From Porphyra umbilicalis (taxonomy: Eukaryota; Rhodophyta; Bangiophyceae; Bangiales; Bangiaceae): 64,000 nt of DNA. This document shows positions 1-11,324 of this stretch, in pieces; the stretch's first letter is position 1; each line of letters starts with the position of its first letter. The position numbers were made by a program, and so were the translations under genes. Under the pieces are notes generated by a model. The model searched no databases. It was given only the letters and a program-made list of their open reading frames with translations, and was not told the origin of the DNA. The stretch spans positions 62,001-126,000 of the forward strand of contig KV918792.1 of NCBI GenBank assembly GCA_002049455.2. The letters run 5' to 3'.

Positions 1-1974
1 GCGCTGTCTAAGGCGCTCGGCGGTGTCTTCTATTCCGCCACGACCGAGAAGAAAAACACCATCACCACCCTCACCGCGATGCGCGGCAACGTCATGGCCT
101 TCATTGTGCTGGCGGGCTACGTCGTGATCGACGGCGCCGAGCGGACCTTTGCCGGCAGCACGTTGACTCAGAAGAAGAGCAAGAACGAGCGCGGGTGGGA
201 TCCTGTGGAGGACGGTGGCGTGCGGCTGGAGCTGATTGAGTTTCTCCGCGCGTTTTTCGTGTGCGGCCGGGCGGGCCGCGCCTTGGCGATGGACATCTTG
301 GGCGCGCCGCTGGATCTCATCCGTCGAGTACCTCGACCATTGATTGAGGCCGTCAAGGCCGCCGCGGCCGACTTTTCGGACGACGCCAACGATGTCAGCG
401 GCGGCTCGCCACTAGACGATGCGGGCGACGAGGACGAGGACGCTGCCGAATTGGACCAGTCGGGTCATCTAGACGGGCAAGATGAGGCGCCGGGCGACAG
501 CTCCGTGGCTGCGAGCATGGGCGGCGCCCCAGCCAACGACGGCTGGGCGAGTGACGGGGAGCTTTCCGACAACGGGGCCGTCACCACCTACGAGCAGGCG
601 ATGGGTGACGACGACTTTGGCGTCGGCCCTGCCTACGAGCCGCCGGAGAGGGAGTGGGACGACGCAGCGCCGCTGCGGTTTTTCGCTGAGCAGTTTTCCG
701 AGCCGGCGTTGGCCGACACCGGGGGCGACGCCGCCGCGGAGCGGATCCGCAAGCTCGTGCTGCCTTTGCGCGTTGGCTCGCCGTGCACCGCCGCGTCGGC
801 TCTCAAGGTGCTCGACTTTGTCCGCGCCGTCGTGGTGGACCCCTTCACCGTGTGGGCACCCGGTGACGACTGGTCCGCCGTCAATGCCGTCTTTGACTGT
901 GTGCTCTCGGAGGACTTCACGGTCGCAACTCTGTCCGACGTCGTGGCGCGGGCGGATGTGAGTGAGCTACGGATCCTGCGGGGTGCGGTTGCGTGTTTGG
1001 CGCCCACGCTGTGCCGCAGCGAGGAGCTGCGTCGTGTCTTTGGGGAGCTGTTGCTCTGCCTGGTCGAGACGCGCGGGGACTACATGGAATATGTGGAGGA
1101 CGCGCCGCCCGCCGACTCCGACACTGACTCCATGCAGTCGCGCAGCGGCGGCTCTGGCCACGACGACGGCAGCGACGAGGAGCTCGTCACCAAGGAGGCG
1201 ATGGTGCTGGCCCACCCCGACCAACCCTTCACCGCGCAGCAGTACACCAACACGTGGCTGCTGCCCGAGGCGACCGCCGAGGCGTACGCGACGGCGCACG
1301 GGCTGCCGGTCGGGGCGGCAGAGGACTTTTTAAGGACGGGTGTTTGGGCGCCGGGGCTGCCGCCGCTCCGCAGCATCCCTGGATTTGTTGGCGCGTCGAC
1401 CGCCCAGACGGACTTCCCCAACTGCCAGCACGAGATGGGCAAGCAGAAGGCGCACACGGGGGGAACGCTGGGGGCCTTCTGCTCGTGCAAGCACCCCAAG
1501 TGCCTGGGCGTGGTTGTGCTCGACAAGTCGGAGAGCCAGAGGATGCCCATTGAGTTCGTGGTGCAGCGGTTTTCGACGCTCCCCGACGTCATCATCTACG
1601 ACTTTGCTTGCGCTACCCTCAAGACGGCTCTCGTGCGCCTCCCCCACGTCGCCAAGAAGGTGTCCTTGCGCGTCGACCGGTTTCATTGGCGGAAGAACCA
1701 CACCCTTTGCAGCAAGGCCATGTCACCCGACTCGTTCGTGTCAATGGATGGGACAAACACGTCCTCCGCCGAGGAGCGCAACGCGCTGTCGCGGCGGCAA
1801 CAGCACCACGTACGTCAGATGAAGCAGGACGCGTTAATCATCTTTACTGTCTACCAGCAGGCCGTCTCCAACGTCGTGGCTATGTACCGCGACAACATCA
1901 CCAATGAGACCACCATCAAGTGGCCTGAGTGGTACCGCCGTACGCACGTGGACATTGACAACGAAGATAAATAA
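1..1974 (+). CDS. KDZ-superfamily transposase, 3' part (5' end outside window)
   Basis: The frame is open from base 1, so the gene starts upstream; the first internal Met is at 79. The first two thirds are acidic and low in complexity. A Cys/His cluster (FPNCQHEMGK, then FCSCKHPKC) lies near residues 450-475 counted from Met79. It is followed by the KDZ core: VIIYDFAC with the conserved Asp at codon 1600-1602 (D508), then VDRFHWRKNH, a CS pair, MDGTNTSSAEERNA and RQMKQD. KDZ proteins are DNA transposases of RNase-H-like type; these motifs match the D..D/H..E core as I know it. The stop TAA at 1972-1974 overlaps a possible AATAAA polyadenylation signal (1970-1975). Unlike element B, there is no Ulp1 domain at the C-terminus; a separate Ulp1 gene lies on the opposite strand at 5221-8424. 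The core looks intact. Superfamily is fairly sure; membership of the A-D family is not shown. Confidence 0.75.
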   Translation, partial: ALSKALGGVFYSATTEKKNTITTLTAMRGNVMAFIVLAGYVVIDGAERTFAGSTLTQKKSKNERGWDPVEDGGVRLELIEFLRAFFVCGRAGRALAMDILGAPLDLIRRVPRPLIEAVKAAAADFSDDANDVSGGSPLDDAGDEDEDAAELDQSGHLDGQDEAPGDSSVAASMGGAPANDGWASDGELSDNGAVTTYEQAMGDDDFGVGPAYEPPEREWDDAAPLRFFAEQFSEPALADTGGDAAAERIRKLVLPLRVGSPCTAASALKVLDFVRAVVVDPFTVWAPGDDWSAVNAVFDCVLSEDFTVATLSDVVARADVSELRILRGAVACLAPTLCRSEELRRVFGELLLCLVETRGDYMEYVEDAPPADSDTDSMQSRSGGSGHDDGSDEELVTKEAMVLAHPDQPFTAQQYTNTWLLPEATAEAYATAHGLPVGAAEDFLRTGVWAPGLPPLRSIPGFVGASTAQTDFPNCQHEMGKQKAHTGGTLGAFCSCKHPKCLGVVVLDKSESQRMPIEFVVQRFSTLPDVIIYDFACATLKTALVRLPHVAKKVSLRVDRFHWRKNHTLCSKAMSPDSFVSMDGTNTSSAEERNALSRRQQHHVRQMKQDALIIFTVYQQAVSNVVAMYRDNITNETTIKWPEWYRRTHVDIDNEDK

Positions 1975-4900
1975 AATGGGTGCCTGTACCCTTCGTTATT
2001 ACCTTGCTCAGCATAAACACATTGCTTTGGGAAAAGGGGCGGGTGCGCTCGGCCGCCGCTGCTGCGACAGAGTCGATGCGCCCAAACGATGCAAATGGCC
2101 CAGTGCGCACCTGTTGCCCAGAGGTGCTCATTTCCCATTGTGGGCACCCGCCCCCCCCGCCCAGATGGGCCACAAACGGCGATCCGATCACCCCCCCCAA
2201 TTTCACGCACTGGCCCAGGTCAGGACCGTGATCCGTACCCGATTGGGGCCACCCCAGCGGCGCCAGACCCCACAGTCCCGCTCAACCGGGCGTCGCTCTC
2301 CGCCGCTTGCCACCTCCGCTGCCCCGTCCCCCCGCTGCCTGCCACCCCCCGCCACCTCCTCTGGTGACCGTGGAGGTGGCCGCGGTACAGAGCTGGACGC
2401 GTGCTCCGCTGCTGAGTGGCAGCGGGCGGCGCAGGAGGCCGTATTTGGGTGGCGCGGGCGGAGTGAGCGGGCGGCGCCGGCGGCCGTAGATGGATGGCGG
2501 TGGGCGGAGTGGGCGGGCGTCGTCGCCGAGCAGGGCGCAGGGCCCTGCAGGCATGCACACAGCGCCCCGTCGAAGGGGGAGGGGGGGGCGGGAAAAGCCC
2601 GGGCACAGGTGATGGTGGTGGTGGTAGCGGCGGCTGTTGCGGCCGCCGCGGCGGCGGCGGCGGCGGTCGTTCTTGTCGCGGTCACAGAGTCGGCTGTGGC
2701 GACGGAGACACGCCAGGCTACTCCGCAGGGTGGAGGCGACGGTGCCGGCAGGTGGGCGCCGGCGTCGCTCCCAGTGCAGGGTACCTGCCCTCTTTAAAGC
2801 CGTGGGGGCAGGGGTTGGGCACTGGGCGGCTTGGGGGCACGCCCGTGCGGGTGGCTGTGGCGGCATACACCCACCACGCGCACCCGCCTACGGCAACAGC
2901 GTCGACCAGCTGTGCCCGCTGGTTACCGCAATCCTCGTCGGTGGCACTTCCGTCTGGCGGCTGACTGCAGCGACGGCGGAGACGTAGTGGTAGCGTGGGG
3001 CAGCTTGTATCTGGATAGTTTTGTGCCTTGGCGACTCGCATACATATACTTAGACTTTCTTCCGCTGCTCTGGCTCCTGTACTCATCCAGCGGGAGGCTC
3101 CATTGCCATTACTCATCGTTTTCATGTATACGGGTACAAGAAGAGACGAAGCAGTAGTCTGTGCTCTTAGCGACCCAGACCACCATTCTCAGCGTCCTCG
3201 ATAGGCCTGGGAACGAGCCAGAAAAAAAATGGCGTTCTCATGTCTCGAGCAATGTGTCATCCGCACCCCCCGCTGGGACCGCTGCAGGGGCCTTGACGAG
3301 CAACCCGCACCCAACAAAATCTTTTAACCACTGCAAGTGCTGTGACCCATCGACCGTGCTTTTCTGTCTCCTTCGGTGCATCCCAGACCTGTTCTGGACA
3401 CTGAAGCTGATGGTGGAACTCGCATCATCCACGGGTGCTGCATGCGGCGCGTGTCATTGTGTGGCGTAACTGGCGGGTTGGCGGCAGCACGCTGGTTTCC
3501 CCGCCCAGCGGGACGGCCACCACCTTCTGCCTGCAGAAGGGGCCGAGGACTGAGCTTGTGCCGTCTGTGAACGGCTTGGCTCGTCAATGTGTTTTCTTAG
3601 CGGGCCTTCTGCGGGGTACTCTGGGTAGGCTGATAACGTTCAAGAATCCGCAGCGCCACCGACTCCGCAGCCGGTGGCGCCGACGGGTTCGACAGCCGTG
3701 ACGGCCGCCAGCCCGCAGTAGCAGGGCGCTACCGGCGCCGGTGGTAGTCAGGGCGCGCCATCAGGTGGGGGCAATGGCTACTGCGGTGGGCGGCAGCAAG
3801 GAAGGGGAAAAATGGGCGCCAACAAGGCAGTCCACAGAACGGGGGCACGCGGCAACAGCCTGCCACGGCATGGCCATGAGAAGCAACAGCTCGTGCGTTC
3901 GCATTTCGCCAGTAAGAGAGGAACAAAATCACATTCAACATCTCGAAAGTATTGTGGCTTGCATCTCCTCAAAAGAACGCGCTGCATGGCACCTGAGCGC
4001 CTCGGAAAGATGGGCTCTTCCAGAGGTATTCGGTACTCCATCAATGCCGAAGTATATCTGAGACCGCTTCATTGCTACCGAAGTCCTCACTCCCTGTGTC
4101 CCGGAATCGTTCGATCTTGCGCCCCCAGGCGTCTCAATGGATGACTCAGAAAGTCTTCGCGGAGCCGCCATGGCGCACGACTTTTTCCTGTTCGTGAAAC
4201 ATGCATTGTATGGCTGTATTGACAGAGTACGTAAATGATATTAATAATGTACTTTTATATTCCGATGTACAACGGGGGATATCCTCACTCTGATTTGATT
4301 GTTTGTTGCTGATGAGGCTTGGCGTCCCTCTGAGCAGGGTTCCAGCGATGGTCTGTCCCATTATGGCAAGGTTCATATTGCTGTTGTGCTTGTTAATTCA
4401 AATGCCATGATCGGAAGTGCTGTTCAGTGGAAAGTGTAGTTCAGATCATTGTGACCAATCGGGGTTGGATGCACGTGCGTTTTGGGTGCTCTGTCCTCGC
4501 GGCCTGACCGACCCAGCCAAACACGCGCCCCTCAACGTCTCTGGGCGCTCTTTCCGGCTACCCTAACCCCGCCACGACCGCCCCGCTCCTCCCGGCTCCC
4601 CACACCGAACAACTGCCTCGGTCCCCCTCAAGCCTCCTTGCTGCTGGGAGTCTGGCATGCCCGCGTGGCTGGCCGGCCACCTCCCCCCTCCCTCTCTCCC
4701 GCCGCTGTCCGCCTTGCCGTCTGGCTCCTCGTCGCCACTCGGCCGCTGTTGTCGTCAGCTGCTGTGCGCCTGACAGGGGCGACGCCCCGTTTTCGTACTA
4801 GGGTCGGGCCAGTCACCCCCACGGCGACGGCGCCTCCGTCGACTGCTGTTGCGTGGTCCGCTCCCTGTGGCGCGTGAGACCGTTGGCGCTTCCTGTGCAG

Positions 4901-5220
4901 GCCGAGCGATCCCGCAGCGAAGGCATGGACGTGGAGCAGCCAGCGACTGTTTCCTGTGGTGTGCCTGCTCATGGAGGAGAGAGCACGGTTGGGGCGCGTG
5001 GTGCATGCTGCTGGGTGTGGTGGTTTTTCTCTCGTGCTTGTTTCATGTTGGGCGGACCTGTGTGTGACCGCTTTGCTCTCATTACTCGTTTTTCCCGTGG
5101 CTCCTGTTGCTCTATCGACAAGCATGTGCTTGACTGCAGTCACTGGACCGCTCCCAGTTGCCCGTTCTGACTGTAGTAGTGTGAGGCGGCCATGAGATAG
5201 AAGGAAAGACGCGACACATT
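1975..5220. other. gene-free spacer between KDZ and Ulp1 genes
   Basis: No convincing coding region. 2240-2780 is GC-rich with GCG/GGC triplet runs, notably 2630-2680. 4560-4860 is pyrimidine-rich on +. The many short overlapping open frames on both strands reflect GC bias, and none has a recognisable motif. Confidence 0.5.
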
Positions 5221-8200
5221 TCATATCTTGGCGCCGGCCCCATTGCCCGCTAAAGCCAACTCCCTCTGCCGCGCGTCGTCGTAGCGCTTTCCACATTGCA
5301 ACAGAGTGAGCAAAATGGCAAGTCGTAGATGGTCACCGACCAGCCCCGATATCTCCCCCAACACATGCCCATTCACAGCACACCAAAGATGAGCCAAAGC
5401 AAAAGGGCCACAGTTGTACCCGTCGCCCTGAGAGGGTGAGTTAATAAAGGAGACGTCCCACCGCTCCACGACGGGCGCCCCCGAGTTCCCCATCCGCCAC
5501 AACCGGTCCACCTCCCGGGCAAAAAGCTTGACGCGCGACACGGCCAAGTCCTTCTCCTTGGGGTAGCCCCCGGCCAACGAGTCGAACACGTTGATCTTGC
5601 CGACGGGCGCGCCGGGCACCACCTCCGCCGATATCCAGTGGTGCTGGCCGAGGTTGAGGAGCATGACAAATCGTTGGTAGCGGGCGTTCGGCATGGCGTC
5701 GTAGATCTCCTTGATGCGGTCGATGGCCACGGCCTCGCCGACCACCTGGCCGTTGCACACCGTGAAGGACGCCGACTGCCCCGTCATGAGCACAAACGAG
5801 GGGTGCATGCGGACCGCGCTGTGCAAGCGCATCTCGACGAGGGCGGCATCGAGCACGCCGTTGGTCATGTACTTGCGTTGCCCGCCGTACACCACGTCGT
5901 AAAAGGCCACCGTGCAGCCACCGTACAGCCGCGAACCGACCACATCGCCGATAGAGCCAGCGCCCACGAGGAAGTAGCGCCACGCCAAGTCGCCGACGCG
6001 GCGCTCGGAGCAGGACGCCCACACGTAGTCTGCAGCGGCCGCCACGGACAGCGTGGAGCCAACCAAAAACTCAAGCTCCCAAGGGAACTTTGCGGTGCTC
6101 TCCGTCAGCTCTTTCACCCAGCTCTCAAATGCGGGGCACAGCACCAGCTGCTGGTTGAGGTAATGCACCCCCGACATGGTGACGAGCGTCGGGGTCGAGC
6201 ACATCATCGGCGCGTGCTTGCCGACCGTGATGCACAGCGCCGGCTGTCGTCCCACCGCCGACCCGCCTGCTGCCGTGGAGGAACCCGACGGTGCGTCGCC
6301 AGCAGATGCACTTGGCGCCTGTGGCGGGTCCACATCCACCGAGCAGCCCGCGCTACCCGAACTACCGGCCGTCCCGAGGATGCGGAACGCCTCCTTGAGC
6401 AGGTTGCGTGGCAGCAGCACGCGCAGCTCGGCCTCGGCACGCTGCATGCGCTCAAACTCGTCAGCGGTGAGCGTCACGATAGAGATACACGTTGAGGTGG
6501 GGAGGACTGGGGACGGGTCCACCAACAGCAGGTCCGAAATGGGGTACACCTCGGTGGCGCGCGCCAGCTCGATGATCGTGCCGGTGGTCAGCGGCAGCGG
6601 CCCATCCGCGGCAGGTGGCTTGGGTGGGGAGGGCAGCTTTGGAGGGTGGTCGCCGTCAGCATCCTCGGGCGGGTCTTTGTTGCCGTTGTTCAGCTTGAAC
6701 CCCCCATTCTGCCGCCCGCGCTTCCTCGTCGCCTTGCCAAAGGCGTCGTCTGCGCCGCGGAAGCGCTTGGAGACTGCGACCTTGTTGATGGGGTTGTCAA
6801 TGAAGTACTTGTGCAGGGTAAAACTCCAGAATGGGCAGAGGTGGGCGGCGACGCAAAGGGCAAACCGCTTCTTATCGATGCCGCCCTGGTGTCTGGCGTT
6901 GGTGTGGCCGGGTGCGAAGAAGCACCCTCCGTCTGCTTTCACCGTTGCGCCTTCCAGGCTCCACATGTTGAAGAGGAGCTCAGGGGGGGTCGCCAGCGCC
7001 CACGAAAAGGAGCCCTTGCGCACGCCCTGCGCCTTGAGCGCCTGGAAGCCCAGGCGGAAGACGCCCCGGACCAGGTTGTACGTCAGCTGCTTGTAGGTCC
7101 GGAGGCCGCACATGCTGAGCAGCAAGTTGAGTTCTGCCTGCTTCAGCGTCTTGGACCCCATCTGGATCGTCGACAGCAGCGGCACCACATTCGGGTCGTT
7201 CATGGTCATGATCGGGTAGGCGTCGTCCTCCCCCGCCACGCTGCTGCCACTGGCCGCGTCTCCGTCTTGGTCGTTCTTGTCATCGCTGCCGCTCCTCTCC
7301 GCGTGCTTGTCCGCCAGGGCCGATGGCGTGGCCGGCTCCTTGCGCCTGGCGCCCTGGCCGTAGCTGCTGCCGCCGCCGTCAATCCCAGCCCGCCTCTGCC
7401 TCCACTCTCCCATAATCATGGCCTTCTCTTCCACCGACCTGCCGGCCCCGTAGCAGTCGATGATGATGTTCTTGGCGCTGTCGCCGTCGACACCGGTCGA
7501 GGTTTGCAGTACCGCGTAAAAGCCCGTCAGCTTGGCGGGGCCGCGGTGGCCGTCGATCAGCTGCCGGGCAAGCGACGCGATAGCTTGCATGAGCCCTGTG
7601 CCGCTGGGGCCCAAGGAGACTGGGACGACCTCCTTGACTTCGGTGCCCACCAAAGATGGGGACGGTGACGCCGGCGTTGACCGGGCGCGAGTTGAAGGCG
7701 TCGCGGTAGAAGAAGAGGGGGGTGCACCAGGCGCGGCCGGTGATGGACGTGTCATGGTTGCGGCAGGCGCGGTGAAGGTTGACGGCGTTGGTGCCTCGTT
7801 GTCCGGCGTCGGCGCTCGTGTCGTGACGGTACCCGTCGACGACCGCGCGATGGCGTGTGTCGGAGGAGGACCAGCGGTGGGGGGAAGTGGAACGTCAAAC
7901 GAAGCGGCCGACGGCGACCCAATCGACGGCGGAGGGGGTGTCGCTGGTGGCGTGGAGAAGCGCACGTCCCGGGATTTGGCCAACGCCGTCCGCGCCAGCC
8001 CAGGAAAAGTGACTGGCTGTGAGAAGCCGATGGCGGGGGCATCCGTGGCGGGACACGCGCGTCCCGCCATCGTCCAGGGTTCCCCGACCCCAGTAGCTTT
8101 CCCTTCTTCCCCCATAGGGCACGCGCCACGTCCTTGGCTGCCCGCATACTCCAGGGAAGTGCCGAGTGGCGGCAAGCACGACGACGGGACGGGCGCCAGG

Positions 8201-8424
8201 GGCGGACCATCCGCGCGCGGCGCCGCGAGAGCAATCCCGGAATAAAGAGGCTCGCACTGTGACCAGGCACCGCGGAAAGAGACGGCACCACCAAGCAGTT
8301 GCGACACGCCAGGCAATGCAGCCTGGGATCCGAGCTGAGAAAAATGCAGTGGGGGTGGCGGTTGTGAGTCGAAGGAGCAATCAAAGCCGCCGACGCCATC
8401 GGCACCCGGTCGGTCGTCACCCAT
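5221..8424 (-). CDS. Ulp1/C48-type cysteine protease of transposon origin
   Basis: About 1067 aa if translation starts at the Met at 8424 (MGDDRPG...). The frame is open further up to 9051, but that stretch is low-complexity Arg/Pro. The N-terminal 400 residues are Pro/Ser/Thr-rich and probably disordered. A conserved-looking middle (near LLLSMCGLRTYKQL and FALCVAAHLCPFW) is unrecognised. The C-terminal 200 residues are a Ulp1 (SUMO/Ub-like protease) fold with its triad visible: His in GQHHWISAEV (codon 5638-5640), Asp in NVFDSL (5581-5583) and Cys in GYNCGPF (5410-5412), preceded by the oxyanion Gln of SPSQGDG. In KDZ-type transposons Ulp1 domains are usual passengers; their target is unknown. 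The gene faces away from element A and towards the KDZ gene at 1-1974, and may belong to the same element. It ends in TGA and shows no break. Confidence 0.72.
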   Translation of the reverse strand: MGDDRPGADGVGGFDCSFDSQPPPPLHFSQLGSQAALPGVSQLLGGAVSFRGAWSQCEPLYSGIALAAPRADGPPLAPVPSSCLPPLGTSLEYAGSQGRGACPMGEEGKATGVGEPWTMAGRACPATDAPAIGFSQPVTFPGLARTALAKSRDVRFSTPPATPPPPSIGSPSAASFDVPLPPTAGPPPTHAIARSSTGTVTTRAPTPDNEAPTPSTFTAPAATMTRPSPAAPGAPPSSSTATPSTRARSTPASPSPSLVGTEVKEVVPVSLGPSGTGLMQAIASLARQLIDGHRGPAKLTGFYAVLQTSTGVDGDSAKNIIIDCYGAGRSVEEKAMIMGEWRQRRAGIDGGGSSYGQGARRKEPATPSALADKHAERSGSDDKNDQDGDAASGSSVAGEDDAYPIMTMNDPNVVPLLSTIQMGSKTLKQAELNLLLSMCGLRTYKQLTYNLVRGVFRLGFQALKAQGVRKGSFSWALATPPELLFNMWSLEGATVKADGGCFFAPGHTNARHQGGIDKKRFALCVAAHLCPFWSFTLHKYFIDNPINKVAVSKRFRGADDAFGKATRKRGRQNGGFKLNNGNKDPPEDADGDHPPKLPSPPKPPAADGPLPLTTGTIIELARATEVYPISDLLLVDPSPVLPTSTCISIVTLTADEFERMQRAEAELRVLLPRNLLKEAFRILGTAGSSGSAGCSVDVDPPQAPSASAGDAPSGSSTAAGGSAVGRQPALCITVGKHAPMMCSTPTLVTMSGVHYLNQQLVLCPAFESWVKELTESTAKFPWELEFLVGSTLSVAAAADYVWASCSERRVGDLAWRYFLVGAGSIGDVVGSRLYGGCTVAFYDVVYGGQRKYMTNGVLDAALVEMRLHSAVRMHPSFVLMTGQSASFTVCNGQVVGEAVAIDRIKEIYDAMPNARYQRFVMLLNLGQHHWISAEVVPGAPVGKINVFDSLAGGYPKEKDLAVSRVKLFAREVDRLWRMGNSGAPVVERWDVSFINSPSQGDGYNCGPFALAHLWCAVNGHVLGEISGLVGDHLRLAILLTLLQCGKRYDDARQRELALAGNGAGAKI

Positions 8425-9592
8425 GCGGGTGGCTGTCGCAAGCCACGCTCCAACGGCACCCGCCCACGAGGCGGGCAAGCGCTCCCAGCACGCGACACAT
8501 GCAAAATCAAGGCGTCGACCGGGGGGGGGGGGGGGTGGCACGGGGACGGCAGGTGGGGAAGAGCAACCAAAGAAAAAAGAGCAAGCATCTACGCACCACT
8601 GTCCGGCCGCGTCACCGTGGCTGCAGAAGAAAGGAAGCACCCGGCGGCAGCCCGCCGCAGCGCACCGCCGGAGCCCGCCGCGAGCTGCCGCCGCCGCCAC
8701 CCCCGTCAGCAGGCAGCCGGCACGCCATCGTGCGTGCGGGCAGTGCAACGAGGCCGGTAAACGAAAGAGGCGGGACGCGCATCGCCGCCCGCGGGAAGCG
8801 TCGAAGAAGCGCGGGATGCGTAGCGAAGCCCGCGCCCGGCGCCCGGAAACCGTGGGAAGCGCAGCGAGCGCTGCGGGGGACGGCGTGAGCAGGCCCCCGC
8901 GGCCGGCCCAGCGACGCGGGCAAACCCCGCGGACGACGTCCCAGGGCACCCCCCAGGCAGAGCCCAGAAGCGGGCCCGATCTGGCCACCCAGGCACGCCG
9001 TGGCAGGGTGCCAAACAGGGTGCGGGGGCCGCTGCGCGGCCCACAAGACATCGATGAACGAAAACTTATCTACCGAGAAGCTGAAAATATGGGCCAGCCA
9101 ATCTTGAAGCCCGCGCTCTCGAGTGCCCCCGCCCACGAACGGGCCGCCAGGAGGTGTAATCGGTGGCGGTGCGGATCCCTCATGCTCTGTCAACCGCCAC
9201 CAGAGGTGGCCTGGGCGCGGGTGCCCTTGAGCATGAGGGACGCGCACAGGCACTGTGAGAGCATGCGAAATTTTCATGTGTTATTGCATGCTCCAACCGG
9301 CGGAGGGCGGGGCGCGGGCGGATCGGCGGCACGGTGTGCCGCCACAGAAAGCCGGGGGCGCTGCCAAGGGTGACGGGAAAGGAGGCTGCGCCAGTGCAAC
9401 CGCCACCAGGAGCAGATCGTGGCACGTAAATAAATCTCTAGGGAACCGAACGTAGGCGCGGCGACATAAACCGCAGCGGCCGCAATGAACACCGAACCTT
9501 GCGTCGTGGGGGGAGCGCGGGGTTACGCCGGACCAGGTTGGGGGAGCGCGCACGGAGACAGGGTGCTCAACGGTATGGGTGGGGAAGCGGGA
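8425..9592. other. upstream region of the Ulp1 gene
   Basis: No gene recognised. It holds a 12-G run (about 8521-8534), the upstream open extension of the Ulp1 frame (to 9051), and a strong inverted repeat at 9176-9240. It ends at the left TSD of element A. Confidence 0.45.
9176..9240. repeat. nested stem-loop
   Basis: TCCCTCATGCTC (9176-9187) and its exact reverse complement GAGCATGAGGGA (9229-9240) form a perfect 12-bp stem. Inside it a second hairpin, GCCACC-AGA-GGTGGC, lies at about 9196-9210. It sits upstream of the Ulp1 gene; role unknown. Confidence 0.75.
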
Positions 9593-9600
9593 GAGCGTCG

Positions 9601-9676
9601 CGTGAAGGAAACGGACGCTGCAGCTTTCACATCATATTCGCGTGAACTTGCTGTGTGAAAGCAAACCGGCCAATCA
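9601..9676 (+). repeat. left terminal module of element A
   Basis: Terminus CGTGAAGGAA, then a hairpin with arms GCTTTCACA (9623-9631) and TGTGAAAGC (9654-9662), then a CCAATCA box at 9670-9676, 69 bp from the first base. The same parts at the same spacing occur in B, C and D. Confidence 0.85.
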
Positions 9677-10078
9677 GATCACTGCCTGCCGAGCTCGAGC
9701 GCTGAGCTGCCGACCTGACCGGCCCGCCTGCACGACCCTTGAGAGGGTGTACAGAACCGGATACGTGCCAGACATAAACTGGGCCGCCAGACATCAGCGA
9801 CGAGGAAAGGCCCGAGCGGGGCCACAGACACCAAAGCCTGTCCTGATCAGTCGTCGTGTCTGAGGCCGACGACACATGTCAGCGCCCTGGAGCACCCAAA
9901 AAAAGGGCTCCCAGATCGACAGCAAAATGATATACCGTTGTGTCTGCGGCCCTCAGCAGCCCTGTCTGGCGAGATACAGGCCTCCAGGACCCCTGGGCGC
10001 CCCCACCGTGGCGAGATAGTATCAGCACATGCGGTCAACAAAGCGAACGGGGAACCTCCTACGGACTGGCGCCTGTTT

Positions 10079-10410
10079 CATTGGCCAAGATGACACCTTC
10101 GTTTCCGCCACCTGGCCAATCAGCGGGCTGAAATGATTGTGCGCGCTTTGTGGCCCCTTTGGGGCACCCCCTGCACGGTACCTCTGGCGGGGGTGGGCGA
10201 TGGCGAATCTCGGGGGCCGTGCACGGGGGCGCTGGCAGCCCCTGGCGCGCCGGTAGAAATTTCATGCGGCCAGGATGCCGCCATCGTTTCCGCCATTTGG
10301 CCAATCAGCAGGCTGCAATGTTTGTGCGCGCTTTGTGGCCCCTTTGGGGCACCCCCTGCACGGTACCTCTGGCGGGGGTGGGCGCTGGCGAATCTCGGGG
10401 GCCGTGCACG
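10079..10410 (+). repeat. left subterminal minisatellite of A (185-bp unit)
   Basis: About 1.8 units of a 185-bp repeat containing GGCCAATCAGC and CCGTGCACG. The CCAAT word recurs at 10117 and 10302. The array is cut by the Mutator-like insertion at 10411 and resumes at 11722. Element C has four units at the same distance (478 bp) from its left end. Confidence 0.85.
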
Positions 10411-10732
10411 AGCGTGGAAAAACACTACCAGATCCCGCAGGTGCAAATCGGCTTCTGTACCTATCAAACTCATCCCGCATGTTGGACCGCACCGGCCCCT
10501 CTTGCCCCTCTGAGACGGTGTGTGAACACGAGATCTCTAACCTTTGCAGAGCCTTGCATCACGATTGCAGCGTTCGAACCCAGGGCACAGGCATCAGATC
10601 AGGTAAGTTTAGGCAACATCATATTTCTGAGCAGAAGTGGCTGTTTATTGTATTTCGAGGCCGAGGTGTCTGACGCCGTCTCATACCCCAATCTGACCGT
10701 GATCATGGCCTAGTACGACTACAGGACACGGC
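10411..10732 (+). repeat. left TIR of the MULE
   Basis: About 320 bp, matching the reverse complement of 11325-11721. Similarity is strongest over the outer 85 bp and again around the TGATCATGGCCT word near 10700. Confidence 0.7.
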
Positions 10733-11324
10733 GGAGGGGGGGGGCTGTTCTTCTACACCATACCGATGCAGAAAGGATAACAACGAAAGAGGGGGGGGGG
10801 GGGAGGGGGGGACACAGGCGAGAGAAAAAGAAGAATGCATCGGCGAAAGGAGGAGGACATCGGCCCACAAAGAGAGAGGAAAGAATCCCAACTGGACGCA
10901 AGCCGGCCGTCAGGGAAGGTGGGGAGGGGGGGGGTGGGGGGTGAAGCTGAGGGGGGAGCACAGCGGGGCAGGTGGGTGAAGGAGGCGGGGGGACCGCTGT
11001 GGGCAGCGAGAAACAGGTGGAGACAGCCCAGAAGACCAGCAGAAGGCAGGCCGGCAGGAGACGGGGGAGGGGAAGGTGGGGAGGGAGGGAAGGCGACGTG
11101 GAGGCGGCAGGACGGGGGGGGGGAGTGCACAGTACGAGGAAGGGGGTGGGGAGTGCACAGTACGAGGGGGGGGGGGGGGGTGCACAGTACGAGGGGGGGG
11201 GAGGGGAGTGCACCGTGCGGCAGGTCAGCGAAGGGGGCAGAGAGGGCCGTGTGGGAAACATGCTGGGTGTCGTTTCAAGTCAGGCCGTCACTCGCAGGGC
11301 GGGCAATCTTGAATCCCCCCCCCC

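Noticed and set aside
2240-2800. Overlapping long frames on both strands downstream of the first KDZ gene
   Set aside because: Triplet-rich GC sequence gives open frames in many registers; none has a motif.
1-9592. Assigning the left KDZ and Ulp1 genes to the A-D family
   Set aside because: No left or right terminal module or 8-bp duplication was found around them within the window.
10719-11261. 180-codon frame inside the MULE
   Set aside because: Pro/Ser-rich low-complexity translation of a G-rich tract; no transposase features.
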